Shown here: positions 36,408 to 46,355 of the stretch, one piece after another
How positions within the stretch are numbered: the stretch's first letter is position 1
Layout: each line of letters starts with the position of its first letter
Assembly: GCA_022360105.1 (NCBI GenBank)
Contig: JAKSDL010000845.1
Coordinates: 1 to 64,000, forward strand
DNA from: Pseudomonadota bacterium
GTDB lineage: Bacteria; SAR324; XYD2-FULL-50-16; JAHJRI01
Length of the DNA: 64,000 nucleotides
Reading direction: 5' to 3'
Program-made: the position numbers and the translations under genes
The notes under the pieces: generated by a model
Told to the model about the DNA's origin: nothing
Databases searched by the model: none
Seen by the model: the letters and a program-made list of their open reading frames with translations, nothing else

Positions 36408-36776
36408 TTAATCGCGTAGTCCCTGCCGCTTTTTTTCTATGGATGTCTTAAACCAGGAAAAGACAGTTTCAAAAGGGATTTTCATGGTACCTTCTTCATC
36501 CAGATAATCATCCAGCTTTTCCTTTGAGGTGAGGAAATCTCTTAGTTCCACCATCATATCATCCATTGTTCCCAATCCTTCTTCTGCCAGAATTCCAGGC
36601 ATCCTATCGACGATTTCCTCCATTTTTTCTTCAAGCTTTCCGCTGGTTACTTCGCTCATTAAGAGATCAAATTTCTTCAGTTGTGTCATTGTATCCTTAT
36701 CCAAAAAAGTAATTTCGAGATGTTTATCTGATAATAGTGACTGCTTTACCTGCTTAACACGAATGATTCGAATCAA
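36408..36776 (-). CDS. Small unknown cytoplasmic protein
   Basis: Not recognised. 122 residues from a TTG at 36776, or 93 residues from the ATG at 36687-36689, which has AAGGA 5 bp upstream. The upstream part still reads like coding sequence (LEITFLDKDT), so both starts are kept open. Helical, rich in Glu, Lys and Met (KLEEKMEEIVDRMPG, TMDDMMVELRDFL), with a C-terminal basic helix. No motif or membrane segment is visible. It lies 136 bp upstream of the 30-residue repeat gene on the same strand. Confidence 0.55.
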   Translation of the reverse strand: MIRIIRVKQVKQSLLSDKHLEITFLDKDTMTQLKKFDLLMSEVTSGKLEEKMEEIVDRMPGILAEEGLGTMDDMMVELRDFLTSKEKLDDYLDEEGTMKIPFETVFSWFKTSIEKKRQGLRD

Positions 36777-37144
36777 ATAAACCGGGTAACTGTTTGTGTC
36801 TCAACAAGCAGAATATCTCCCGGACTATCCACACCGACCTTTGAACGAGGTAATTAAGACAAGTTTTGTCATTGATTCTTTAATACGAAGTTGTTTATCA
36901 AAGTATGATACGATCATTGGCGTAATAGCTATATTTTACCGTGAGCGGATTCTGTTATCAACGAGTAGATCACAACAACAATAGCAGCAACCGACTGTTT
37001 CGGTGAAACCGTCTCCATCATGATACAAATCCCATATTCTGGACTTTTTGATTGTAACAATCACCGAATAGAGATAAATAGTGAAGTTACAGGTTTATCC
37101 CAACCAATTCATCCCAGTTTTTATTTAACTACCTAAATTGGATT
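36777..37144. other. Intergenic region upstream of gatA
   Basis: About 370 bp between divergent genes. A 15-bp palindrome TGATTGT-A-ACAATCA lies at 37049-37063, about 80 bp before the gatA ATG, and an imperfect one (GAC-T-GTTTC / GAAAC-C-GTC) at 36993-37013. Either may be an operator. A 62-codon frame at 36796-36984 does not look coding. No tRNA is seen. Confidence 0.4.
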
Positions 37145-38605
37145 ATGAAGTTATACCAACTGCCATTACATTCTCTGCACACTAAACGACTAACCGGCGA
37201 AACAACGACTCTCGAAATAGCTGAGGCTGTGGTGAATCGCATCACAGAAACCGAAGACAAGCTTCACTCATTTATCTCGACTAATACGAACGGTGTATTG
37301 GAGAAGGCGGCAGAGGTTGATAAAAAACTTCAAAACAAACAGCCAGTTGGTGTTTTGGAAGGTTTGCCTTTGGCGGTAAAGGATATTTTTTCCACCAGGG
37401 ACATCAAAACGACCTGTGGTTCACGCTTTTTAGAAAACTACGTGCCGCCTTACGAGTCTACAGTCACTGAAAAACTAATTGCTACTAATTACAACTTGGT
37501 AGGAAAAACCAACATGGATGAGTTCGCCATGGGTTCATCCACTGAAAACTCTGCTTTTGGTGTTACCAGGAATCCCTGGAACCTGGATTGTGTGCCGGGT
37601 GGCTCTTCCGGCGGATCAGCAACTGCTGTTGCTGCCGGGCAGGCTGTCGCCGCTATTGGAACAGATACGGGAGGATCAATCCGCCAGCCGGCTTCTTTTA
37701 ACGGTATAGTGGGCCTGAAGCCGACGTATGGCCGTGTCAGTCGCTGGGGAATTGTTGCCTATGCCAGTTCCTTTGATCAAGCAGGACCCTTGACCAAAGA
37801 TGTGGAGGATGCAGCTTTGCTTTTAAAAATCATTGCAGGGTATGACAAGAACGATTCCACCTCCTTGAAAACAGACGTTCCTGATTATACCAAATCCCTG
37901 AATCAATCGATAAAAGGCTGTAAGATCGGCTTAGTCAAAGAAATCGATCTGGCCAGCTGCGATGCTGATGTCATTCGTGTTTTTGAGGAAAACCTGGAGC
38001 TACTGAAGAGTGAAGGTGCGGAAATAGTTGAAATCAGTATTCCAAACATCAAGCATGCTGTTGCAACCTATTATATTATTGCACCGTGTGAGGCCAGCTC
38101 TAACCTGGGACGATACGATGGTGTTCGTTATGGAAGCAGGACCGGTGACGCTGATAACCTGATTGATATGTATGAAAAATCCAGGGATGAGGGGTTTGGT
38201 AAAGAAGTAAAAATGCGGATTTTGATTGGAACCTTTGCACTTTCTGCCGGTTATTATGATGCCTACTATCTTCGCGCCCAGAAGATCCAAAACTTAATTC
38301 GCTCCCAATATGATAAGGCTTTCCAACAGGTGGATGCCATAGCAACGCCTGTTTCACCGATGCCGGCGTTTAAGATCGGTGAAAAAATGGATGACCCGTT
38401 GCAGATGTATTTGGTGGATGCCTTTACGATTCCTGCAAACCTGGCAGGTTTGCCGGGGATATCCGTTCCGGGAGGTTTTTCTTCTGGTAATTTGCCGATA
38501 GGGCTCCAATTGCTGGGAAACCACCTGCAGGAGGAGACCTTGATCAAATTGGCTCATCGCTTTGAACAAACATTGAATTTAAAGAAACCCGAACTTGCTT
38601 TGTAA
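37145..38605 (+). CDS. gatA: Asp-tRNA(Asn)/Glu-tRNA(Gln) amidotransferase subunit A
   Basis: Amidase subunit of the GatCAB complex, releasing ammonia from glutamine to convert mischarged Glu-tRNA(Gln) or Asp-tRNA(Asn). The Ser-cisSer-Lys triad is Lys79 (LPLAVKD), Ser154 (PGGSSGGS) and Ser178 (TGGSIRQP); 486 residues is normal. GatB and GatC are not in the window. pheS begins 5 bp after the stop, so gatA-pheS-pheT probably form one aminoacyl-tRNA operon. Confidence 0.97.
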   Translation: MKLYQLPLHSLHTKRLTGETTTLEIAEAVVNRITETEDKLHSFISTNTNGVLEKAAEVDKKLQNKQPVGVLEGLPLAVKDIFSTRDIKTTCGSRFLENYVPPYESTVTEKLIATNYNLVGKTNMDEFAMGSSTENSAFGVTRNPWNLDCVPGGSSGGSATAVAAGQAVAAIGTDTGGSIRQPASFNGIVGLKPTYGRVSRWGIVAYASSFDQAGPLTKDVEDAALLLKIIAGYDKNDSTSLKTDVPDYTKSLNQSIKGCKIGLVKEIDLASCDADVIRVFEENLELLKSEGAEIVEISIPNIKHAVATYYIIAPCEASSNLGRYDGVRYGSRTGDADNLIDMYEKSRDEGFGKEVKMRILIGTFALSAGYYDAYYLRAQKIQNLIRSQYDKAFQQVDAIATPVSPMPAFKIGEKMDDPLQMYLVDAFTIPANLAGLPGISVPGGFSSGNLPIGLQLLGNHLQEETLIKLAHRFEQTLNLKKPELAL

Positions 38606-38610
38606 CTCTC

Positions 38611-39639
38611 ATGGAAAAAGTATTTCAAGCACTTGAACAGGAATTTCAAAAAGTATTGGAAACCATCCATCAAATTAAAGACCTGGATTCGGTAAAGACA
38701 ACCTTTTTGGGGAAAAAAGGCAAGCTGACCTCAATGATGAAACAATTGAGGGACCTTTCCAAAGAAGAACGGGCCGAAGTCGGCAAAAAAATCAATCACC
38801 TGAAAACCGTTTTTCAGGAAAAGCTGGATTCCAAACGAGCGACCCTTAAAAAAAGTGAGTTCAACCAAAAAATGGAGAAAGAGTGGATTGATATAACTAT
38901 TGATCCAATGTCAGAAGATACGGGAAGCATGCACCCTATCAGCATGATGCAGCAAAGATTGGAAGATATCTTTGTTGCGATGGGGTTTGAAGTGTTGGAC
39001 GGTCCTCATATTGAGACGGAATTTTATAATTTTGAAGCATTGAATATCCCTGAGCATCACCCGGCCAGGGATATGCATGACACTTTCTACTTTGAGGACG
39101 GCCATTTGCTTCGAACCCAGACATCTCCCATTCAGATCAGGGGCATGGAAAAACTGGAGCCTCCTTTCCGTATTGTTGGGCCCGGAAAAGTTTTCCGTTG
39201 CGAACGGACTGATGCCTCTCACGACTCCGTATTCCATCAATTCGAAGGGATGATGGTGGATAAAAACATTTCGGTGGCAAATCTGATCTATTTCCTGAAA
39301 ACCATGTTGGGAGAAGTTTTCGAAAGCGAGGTGGAAGTAAGGTTACGACCGGGTTACTTCCCTTTTGTAGAGCCAGGATTTGAATTGGACATGCGATGTC
39401 TGCTTTGTGCCGGAGAGGGATGTAAATTTTGCAAGCAAGTGGGATGGATAGAATTACTGGGTTGCGGCATGGTACATCCCAATGTTTTAAAAGCAGGCAA
39501 TGTGGATCCTGAAAAGTATTCAGGGTTTGCATTCGGAATGGGTATCGATCGATTGGCTATGCTTAAATACGATATTTCCGACATTCGACCATTGCATGGC
39601 GGAAACCTGAATTTTGCACGGGTGTTTTCCATAAAATAG
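38611..39639 (+). CDS. pheS: Phenylalanyl-tRNA synthetase alpha subunit
   Basis: Catalytic alpha chain of the (alpha-beta)2 enzyme that charges tRNA(Phe). N-terminal coiled coil (residues 1-90), then the class II core: DTGSMHPISMMQQRLEDIF, motif 2 GKVFRCERTDASHDSVFHQFEG, the typical CLLCAGEGCKFCKQVGWIELLGCGMV segment, and motif 3 GFAFGMGIDRLAMLKY. 342 residues. Located between gatA and pheT on one strand. Confidence 0.98.
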   Translation: MEKVFQALEQEFQKVLETIHQIKDLDSVKTTFLGKKGKLTSMMKQLRDLSKEERAEVGKKINHLKTVFQEKLDSKRATLKKSEFNQKMEKEWIDITIDPMSEDTGSMHPISMMQQRLEDIFVAMGFEVLDGPHIETEFYNFEALNIPEHHPARDMHDTFYFEDGHLLRTQTSPIQIRGMEKLEPPFRIVGPGKVFRCERTDASHDSVFHQFEGMMVDKNISVANLIYFLKTMLGEVFESEVEVRLRPGYFPFVEPGFELDMRCLLCAGEGCKFCKQVGWIELLGCGMVHPNVLKAGNVDPEKYSGFAFGMGIDRLAMLKYDISDIRPLHGGNLNFARVFSIK

Positions 39640-39692
39640 AAGGATTTGATTGAAAACCTAAATTTTGTAACGTACGAAAAACGACTCTTGGT

Positions 39693-42086
39693 ATGAAAAT
39701 TTCGCTAAACTGGATAAAAGACTTTGTTGAAATAGATCCTAACCTTTCCGCTGACAAACTGGCCAAAACCATTACCCTTTCTGTTTGTGAAGTGGAAGGA
39801 TTTGAAACAACCGGTGCTCACTTAAAGGATGTTCTGGTATCGGAAGTTGTAAGGATCGAACAACACCCTGATGCAGACAAATTGAGTTTGGTCACGGTTA
39901 ATTATGGACATGGGACTGAACGGGTTGTTTGTGGTGCATCCAATTTCAAGATTGGCGACAAAGTCCCTTTTGCAGGAGAAGGCGTTGTACTGCCCAGGGA
40001 TTTTAAAATTAAAAAAACCAAGATCAGGGGAGTCGAAAGTTGCGGAATGCTTTGTGCGGAGGATGAACTTGGATTTTCGGATGATCATGAAGGATTGATG
40101 ATTCTTGAAAAACACCAGTCTCCGGGTATGCCCTTGTCCAAAGTATTCCCGGATCAGATTGATGTTGTATTGGAAATCGATAATAAATCGATAACACACA
40201 GACCCGATTTATGGGGGCATTACGGCTTTGCCAGGGAACTGGGAGCCATATACAAAAAGCCTGTTAAATCAATGGAGCTTGACAAACAATCATTGATAGG
40301 GACCGGGAATAGAATTACGGATGTTGAAGTAGTGGCAACAGATTTGGTGCCTCGATTCACAGGTTTATCGATCGACCGGGTTCAGATAGGTCCCAGTCCT
40401 GTCTGGATTCAGCACCGATTGTTGCGAGTTGGGCTTCGTCCGATAAATAATATGGTGGATTTAACCAATTATGTCATGTTAGAGCTGGGCCAACCGATGC
40501 ATGCCTTTGATGCCAGTACCATTGCAGGAAACAGGTTGATTGTTTGCCGGGCCGAAGAAGGCACCAGGGTCATGACTCTTCATGGCAAGGAAGTCGAGCT
40601 GGACGAAAGGGATCTAACAATTTGTGATGACAATGGCGCTTCTGTCGTTGCCGGTGTTGTCGGTGGTGAAGATTCCGGTGTCAAAAATTCGACAACGACA
40701 ATATTTCTGGAGGCAGCTAACTGGGACCCTGTAAACATCAGAAAAACATCAACACGAATTAATTTAAGGACCGACGCCAGCAAACGCTTTGAAAAATCCT
40801 TAGACCCTGAAATGACCTTGCTTTCCATTCAGCGTGCTGTGGAATTTATGAAACTGACCAGTCCGAACTTAACAATTTGTGGGGAACCGGTCGATATCGT
40901 CAGCAAGCAGAATGAACCTGTATATATAAACGTTGAAACTGAATTGATCTGCCGGAGGTTAGGTAAGGAGATCGAGGAAAACACAATCAAAGACATTTTG
41001 ACATCCCTTGGTTTTTCAATTGAGGAAAACGGATCAGCTATGAAGGTTGGTGTCCCTTCCTATCGGCGTACAAAAGATGTTTCTATTCAGGAAGATTTGA
41101 TTGAAGAAATCGGCAGAATATACGGCTTTAATAATATCGAGCCTGTAGCCCCCATGTTTCCTATCGACCGACCTGTATTCAATCTTCAGCATCAGTTTGA
41201 ACGGTCAACAAGATCGGTTCTCAGTGGATGCCGCTACCATGAGGTTGTGAACTATCCATTGACGTGTCAAAAAGCGGAAGTGCCCTTTGGATTGAATTCG
41301 AATGGTGTGATGAAACTCATCAACCCGGTGGCAGATCATCAGGACCAAATGAGAACATCCCTGTTGCCTCATTTCGTACAAAGCATTCTTGATAATCAAA
41401 AGATAACCTACGATTTTAAGCTCTACGAATTTGGCAGGATATATTGGAAGGATCATTCAGGAGACCTCCGGGAACCCAATCGTTTAATTGCCGGTGTGTC
41501 AAAACAGAAAACATCAACTGGTGAAGCATTTTATCAATTAAAACACGACTTGTTGAATTTGTTTTCCAAATTGCAAATTGACGATCTGGGCTGGTCACCA
41601 ATAAAATCAGAATTATTAAAAGAGTATCAACACAAATTTGTATCTGCCAGACTTGCCTCAGGTGAAACGGAGTTTGGAACGATATATGGTTTTAGTCCTG
41701 AATTTGTTGACATTCTTGGGATCAAAGAAGATGTTTGTGTGGCTGAATTGGATTTTGATCTAATGTTCAGCTATAACAAAAAACAATACCTGTATGAAGA
41801 ACCGCCAAAATATCCTGCGGTGAATTTTGAGCTTTCTATTATGGTTTCTCAAAAAACTTTTTTCGAAACGATTCGGGATATTATATTTTCAGTCAGTAAG
41901 TTGGTAAAACAAGTTGAATATCTGGATACTTATCAATCCAAAGATTTTAATGACCTTAAATCGATGTCTGTTTCCATAGAGTTCAGATCACCGGATAAAA
42001 CTCTGGAACCGGGAGAGGTAACTGAACTACAGGATTCGGTGGTCCAGGCGCTCGCCGATAAGGGATACAGACTACGAGAGGCTTAG
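39693..42086 (+). CDS. pheT: Phenylalanyl-tRNA synthetase beta subunit
   Basis: Beta chain, responsible for tRNA binding and editing. Domains in order: N-terminal MKISLNWIKDFVE, EMAP-like tRNA-binding domain (about 40-150), B3/B4 editing domain (VPRFTGLSIDRV, LRPINNMVDLTNYVMLELGQPMHAFD), B5 (about 400-475), the catalytic-like core, and the FDX-ACB domain at the end (YPAVNFELSIMVSQ). 797 residues is typical. It follows pheS by 53 bp; the membrane protein gene starts 11 bp after its stop. Confidence 0.98.
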   Translation: MKISLNWIKDFVEIDPNLSADKLAKTITLSVCEVEGFETTGAHLKDVLVSEVVRIEQHPDADKLSLVTVNYGHGTERVVCGASNFKIGDKVPFAGEGVVLPRDFKIKKTKIRGVESCGMLCAEDELGFSDDHEGLMILEKHQSPGMPLSKVFPDQIDVVLEIDNKSITHRPDLWGHYGFARELGAIYKKPVKSMELDKQSLIGTGNRITDVEVVATDLVPRFTGLSIDRVQIGPSPVWIQHRLLRVGLRPINNMVDLTNYVMLELGQPMHAFDASTIAGNRLIVCRAEEGTRVMTLHGKEVELDERDLTICDDNGASVVAGVVGGEDSGVKNSTTTIFLEAANWDPVNIRKTSTRINLRTDASKRFEKSLDPEMTLLSIQRAVEFMKLTSPNLTICGEPVDIVSKQNEPVYINVETELICRRLGKEIEENTIKDILTSLGFSIEENGSAMKVGVPSYRRTKDVSIQEDLIEEIGRIYGFNNIEPVAPMFPIDRPVFNLQHQFERSTRSVLSGCRYHEVVNYPLTCQKAEVPFGLNSNGVMKLINPVADHQDQMRTSLLPHFVQSILDNQKITYDFKLYEFGRIYWKDHSGDLREPNRLIAGVSKQKTSTGEAFYQLKHDLLNLFSKLQIDDLGWSPIKSELLKEYQHKFVSARLASGETEFGTIYGFSPEFVDILGIKEDVCVAELDFDLMFSYNKKQYLYEEPPKYPAVNFELSIMVSQKTFFETIRDIIFSVSKLVKQVEYLDTYQSKDFNDLKSMSVSIEFRSPDKTLEPGEVTELQDSVVQALADKGYRLREA

Positions 42087-42097
42087 TAAGGTTAAGT

Positions 42098-42865
42098 ATG
42101 GACGAACAGGATATTTATACCATTACAATCGTCAGGAATATTGGTGTTCCCATTTCTTTCACTATAAAACGGTGGAAGGTCATGTTCCTGATGGGATTTT
42201 TTGCCCTGCTTTCTCTTTCGTTATTGGTTGGTTCAGTTGATTATTTCTTTTTAAGACTGAAGTCAGAGCAGCTTACTAACCAATTATCTGAAAATGTTAA
42301 GAAGTCTGATTTGCTATCCGAACAGATTGCACGGCTGGATCATGACAGATATTGGGTAAATTCCGCTGAAAAGACCAAAGAGATCACTAAAACGAAGGAA
42401 GAGATAACTGATCAGCCTGAGTTCTCTACAGAAGGTATCTGGATAACAAGCAGGCCTACCTTGGATGAGGAGGACTTTCAGGAGGGCCGATTTGTGGAAG
42501 TCGATACTTTCAGATCTTCTGTAAAAGGTGATTTGTTGAGGATGACTGTCAAACTTAAGAATACTTCCAATCCTGCCCAGGTGGTAGGGGGATACATTTG
42601 TATTACCCTGGTGAATAATGATCAGTCGCCCACTCTCTATCAATCGGTTACCGAGGGCTCAGTAAGCGAGAATGGATTTCCTTCCAGTTACAAATCGGGT
42701 AAGAATTATTATATTAAGAGAAAAACGAGCACCAGCAGACTAAATTTTAAACTGACCAAAGTAAATGAGTATTATACCGATGCCATGGTGTTTTTATATT
42801 CCTGGCAAGGGACTTTGCTAAATAGAAGTCAGTATGTTTTAGACAAAGAGATTTTCCTGGAATAA
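42098..42865 (+). CDS. Bactofilin-linked single-pass membrane protein
   Basis: Not recognised as a family. 255 residues: a cytoplasmic N-terminus (YTITIVRNIGVPISFTIKRW), one transmembrane helix (VMFLMGFFALLSLSLLVGSVDYF), a short coiled coil (about 52-80), then a periplasmic beta-rich domain. In many bacteria the gene next to a bactofilin encodes an M23 endopeptidase with the same N-terminal design; here no HxxxD/HxH peptidase motif is present. The bactofilin gene starts 11 bp after the stop, which implies cooperation at the membrane (inference). Confidence 0.75.
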   Translation: MDEQDIYTITIVRNIGVPISFTIKRWKVMFLMGFFALLSLSLLVGSVDYFFLRLKSEQLTNQLSENVKKSDLLSEQIARLDHDRYWVNSAEKTKEITKTKEEITDQPEFSTEGIWITSRPTLDEEDFQEGRFVEVDTFRSSVKGDLLRMTVKLKNTSNPAQVVGGYICITLVNNDQSPTLYQSVTEGSVSENGFPSSYKSGKNYYIKRKTSTSRLNFKLTKVNEYYTDAMVFLYSWQGTLLNRSQYVLDKEIFLE

Positions 42866-42876
42866 AGCAATCCCCA

Positions 42877-43353
42877 ATGAAAGATAAAAAATCATACGAT
42901 ATTAGTGGTTTATTAGGTTCCGGAAGCCATTTTGAAGGACAGATCAACTTTGATGGAACCCTAAGAATAGATGGCTCCGTTTATGGTCAGATCATGTGCA
43001 AAAATAGCAGTCCCAGCATGGTTATCATCACTGAAATGGCGAAAGTGGAAGCGGACATTATTGCGGATGTTGTTGTGATATCCGGAACGGTTTCCGGTAA
43101 CATCAAAGCCGTGGACAAGCTGGAGATTCATGCACCGGGGCGCTTGGAAGGTCTTGTTTATACTAGCGATTTCAGTATTGAAGACGGCGCTTTGTTTCAG
43201 GGTGAATGTATAATGATTCGACATTTAAGCGCTGAAGATAAACAATACTTGAAAATGGAAGGTTTCTACAATATTCATCATCATCAATTGATCAACGAAA
43301 ACAGAAAGACCCTTCAAAGTCCCATAGACGATTCAACAATAATAGAGTTATAG
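42877..43353 (+). CDS. Bactofilin
   Basis: Polymer-forming cytoskeletal protein of the bactofilin family (DUF583). 158 residues; central beta-helix with hydrophobic-G-x repeats from about 18 to 115: GSHFEGQINFDGTLRIDGSVYGQI, AKVEADIIADVVVISGTVSGNIKAVDKLEIHAPGRLEGLVYT, FSIEDGALFQGEC. Polar ends on both sides are typical. Such proteins localise cell-wall enzymes and shape cells. Flanked by a single-pass membrane protein and a secreted TPR protein on the same strand. Confidence 0.93.
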   Translation: MKDKKSYDISGLLGSGSHFEGQINFDGTLRIDGSVYGQIMCKNSSPSMVIITEMAKVEADIIADVVVISGTVSGNIKAVDKLEIHAPGRLEGLVYTSDFSIEDGALFQGECIMIRHLSAEDKQYLKMEGFYNIHHHQLINENRKTLQSPIDDSTIIEL

Positions 43354-43445
43354 CCATTATTTTCATTTGTTTTCCTGGCGGTAGGCAAGGGTTTTGCTTG
43401 TCTACATTCAAATCGATTTCTCATGAGGCGAATCAGGATAAACAC

Positions 43446-46349
43446 ATGGCAAGAGCACATTCCCCACTTCTTATTGTACTAACATTCTGTATTAGTACCT
43501 TTTTCCCCGCTCTGCCGTTAAGTGCGGCAGATAACCTGCTTGAAAAAATTACCCACACTGTTACCAATAAAAGTCAGTCCTCCATTAGCATTACCAGTCA
43601 GGTTAGACCAGACTATGAAGTGGTCGAGAATCTAAAGCGACAGGTGTTGATTTTAAAAATGAGAGGCACAAACCTGGGGAAAATTCCCACCCTGCAAACG
43701 TATCAGGATTCTGTGGTTTTGGGTTATCAGATCACCAGCATCAGCAAGGATGAGTATTGGGTGAAAATAAAGACCAGTATTCCCAATCTTAAATTTCGGG
43801 TCGTGGTTCCGAAATTTCAGCCAAATGTTTTAAACGTGTTGTTTTACACTCCGGAAAAAAAAGAGCCCTTGTTGGATGGTATTGAGATAACTAACATCCT
43901 GCGAGAGTTAAACCCGACAAATGAAATATTGTATATATTTTCCAAAAAGCCACTGCAACACGATTTGGTGAGGGATAAATCCAGACCTGGAAAAATCATG
44001 AAGATCCGATTGTATAATGCAAGACTTAGCAAAGGATTGATTGTACCAGGGGCACAAACGGATATGTTAAAGAGCATAAAACTTGAGGAGCAGGGCAAAT
44101 ACATCAATTTGGCAATAACCCCGAGAACCCATGCCCTGAAGATTTCAAAGCGGGTTGAAAGAGATCCGGTGCGCCTGATTTTCACCATAAGCGAAAACAA
44201 AAACGTTCTGGTGACTGATCCGGATGAAGAATTGATTCAGGAGAAAAAGAAAGTAGCTGAAAAAAAACTGGAGATCGAAAAAAGAGACAAGTTCTTGACA
44301 AGGCTGTTTACCGATGCAGAGAAGTTTTACAAAATCGGAAGATTTAATCAGGCAAGTTTAAAGTTTAAGAATATATATAATTTTGCACCTGATTCGGAAA
44401 TTGGTGTACGTTCTGCCTTTCGTGCGGCAGATTCCTTGTTCCAGCAACAACGCAGAAAACCGGTGAAAGGAAACGAACATTTTGTTAATCAGGAATACAA
44501 GTCGGCAATCAGCGCTGCATTGATTGCGGATGTCGGATATGAAGATATTCCAAGGGCCTATTATAACATTGGCAGGAACCATTTGAATCTAAAATTTTAT
44601 GAAGATGCGTTTAACCAGTTTGAAATTTTGGTTCAGAATTATCCGGAATCCCCATACGCTAAAAATGCTTTGTTTCATCAGGGAGTAATCCACTTGAATA
44701 TGGAGCGATATAGCAAATCCGTGGAATTACTTGATAAATTTGTTGAGGAAAATACCAGTTCTCCATTGATCCACGCTGCCTATTATAAAATTGGTGAAGC
44801 ACAATTTCAGTTAAAACGTTATAAAGATGCCAAGACTAGTTTTGAGAAGGCCTGGAGTTTAGATGCCGAATATATGAAGAAAGATCCCGAGTTGATGTTT
44901 CACATGGGTGAAGCATATTTCGAAAACCAGGAATACAACACGGCTCGAGCCATTTATGAGGAATTGATCGACCTCTACCCCAGGGAGCCTTTCAGCAACC
45001 TCGTAGCTATTCGAATAGGTGATTTCCTGCGGGAAGAAGAAAAATATGAGGACGCGATCAAGGCTTATGAAAAAGCGATTAATCGGTTTCCAAACGAATT
45101 GTTGCTCATTGGGAAGATGCGCATAGCAAATATTTTATCGGAGCGTCCCAACAGTGAGGACTATAAAAAAGCGCTTGATATCTATAATTTTATCATCACA
45201 AAGCATGTTCTTTCCGATCAATTGGAAGAGGCGACGCTTCGGCGAGCATTAACACTGTCCCTGTTTAATCACTACGCAGATGCCATCACCAGTCTGGAAA
45301 CGTTTTGTGAAAGGTTTCCGGAAAATGTATATGTAAAGAATGAAATCATTCATGATCGGATTCTTGAGACTATTAAGGCCTATATTTCCGATTTTTATTT
45401 TCAAGGTAAACATCTGGATGCGCTGGGCGTCTATGAAAAATACGAGAAGCAGTACTTTTTGAGATCGGAATTAAGCGCCTGCTTTCATCCTATACCAGGT
45501 GAAAGGAGAAGGGAGACAGTGGCACGTTTATCAAAAAAAGCGCCATTGTTTCTCATAAGTGATTCATACTATCGGCTCGGTCTTTATGACAAAGCACTGG
45601 CCATAAACAAACACATCTTAAGTGACGAAAAAGATCCAATTGCCCCCATAGTTCTATTCAACCAGGGAAAGATATTTGATGCCAAAGACGAGTATGCAAA
45701 AGCTCAGGAAGAGTATGGCACTTTTATCACTCTATACCGGGAGCACATTTATACGCCTTTGGTTAAAAAAGCTTTGGGTGATTCATATTTCAAAATTCAC
45801 AAGCCGGACAGGATTACAAGAGCCATTCGTATCTATCGCCAGACGATTCGGGATTACCAGGATTCGGATAATATGCTGGAAAGGGAGATTGTTCCCGAAT
45901 GCTGGTTTGCTTTAGGAAACCTTTACCAGGGAATTGGTCAATATGACGACTCCATCGATGCCTACAAAAATGTATTAAATTTTTATGAGCATCCCCTGCA
46001 AAGTAAAAATGTTGATGAGTATGTTATGGATACCCATTTTATCCTGGGAAATCTCTATCTCGAATTGAACCAGTTGCCGGAAGCGCTTGAAACCTATAAC
46101 AATGCAATTCGACTTTTTCCTGATTCCGATAAGACTCCCTGGGCGAAGTATTACAAAGGAGAAATTTTTGTCAAAAATAACCAGAAAGACGAAGCCCTAA
46201 AAATTTTCGAGGAATTGATTGAAGATGCTAAAAAGACTCCTGAAGCATTGTGGGGACCATTGGCAACAGAAAGTCATCGAACCATACTCAACGACCTGCA
46301 ATTTGACAGATACCTGAATAGAACGCCTACAGCGGCAAATACCGAATAA
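43446..46349 (+). CDS. Large exported TPR-repeat protein
   Basis: 967 residues from the ATG at 43446 (the frame extends to a TTG at 43398). Signal peptide LLIVLTFCISTFFPALPLSA, an N-terminal beta domain (about 30-130, resembling an AMIN-type module: ITSQVRPDYEVVENLKRQVLILKM), a second beta part, then from about 285 many TPR units of about 34-37 residues (YYNIGRNHLNLKFYEDAFNQF, FHMGEAYFENQEYNTARAIYE, FILGNLYLELNQLPEALETYN). A periplasmic scaffold role is likely from the domain type; the partner is unknown. It follows the bactofilin gene by 92 bp and converges with nth, 6 bp apart. Confidence 0.85.
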   Translation: MARAHSPLLIVLTFCISTFFPALPLSAADNLLEKITHTVTNKSQSSISITSQVRPDYEVVENLKRQVLILKMRGTNLGKIPTLQTYQDSVVLGYQITSISKDEYWVKIKTSIPNLKFRVVVPKFQPNVLNVLFYTPEKKEPLLDGIEITNILRELNPTNEILYIFSKKPLQHDLVRDKSRPGKIMKIRLYNARLSKGLIVPGAQTDMLKSIKLEEQGKYINLAITPRTHALKISKRVERDPVRLIFTISENKNVLVTDPDEELIQEKKKVAEKKLEIEKRDKFLTRLFTDAEKFYKIGRFNQASLKFKNIYNFAPDSEIGVRSAFRAADSLFQQQRRKPVKGNEHFVNQEYKSAISAALIADVGYEDIPRAYYNIGRNHLNLKFYEDAFNQFEILVQNYPESPYAKNALFHQGVIHLNMERYSKSVELLDKFVEENTSSPLIHAAYYKIGEAQFQLKRYKDAKTSFEKAWSLDAEYMKKDPELMFHMGEAYFENQEYNTARAIYEELIDLYPREPFSNLVAIRIGDFLREEEKYEDAIKAYEKAINRFPNELLLIGKMRIANILSERPNSEDYKKALDIYNFIITKHVLSDQLEEATLRRALTLSLFNHYADAITSLETFCERFPENVYVKNEIIHDRILETIKAYISDFYFQGKHLDALGVYEKYEKQYFLRSELSACFHPIPGERRRETVARLSKKAPLFLISDSYYRLGLYDKALAINKHILSDEKDPIAPIVLFNQGKIFDAKDEYAKAQEEYGTFITLYREHIYTPLVKKALGDSYFKIHKPDRITRAIRIYRQTIRDYQDSDNMLEREIVPECWFALGNLYQGIGQYDDSIDAYKNVLNFYEHPLQSKNVDEYVMDTHFILGNLYLELNQLPEALETYNNAIRLFPDSDKTPWAKYYKGEIFVKNNQKDEALKIFEELIEDAKKTPEALWGPLATESHRTILNDLQFDRYLNRTPTAANTE

Positions 46350-46355
46350 GCGAAA

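Noticed and set aside
36796..36984. 62-codon frame before gatA
   Set aside because: GTG start without a ribosome binding site and no recognisable pattern.
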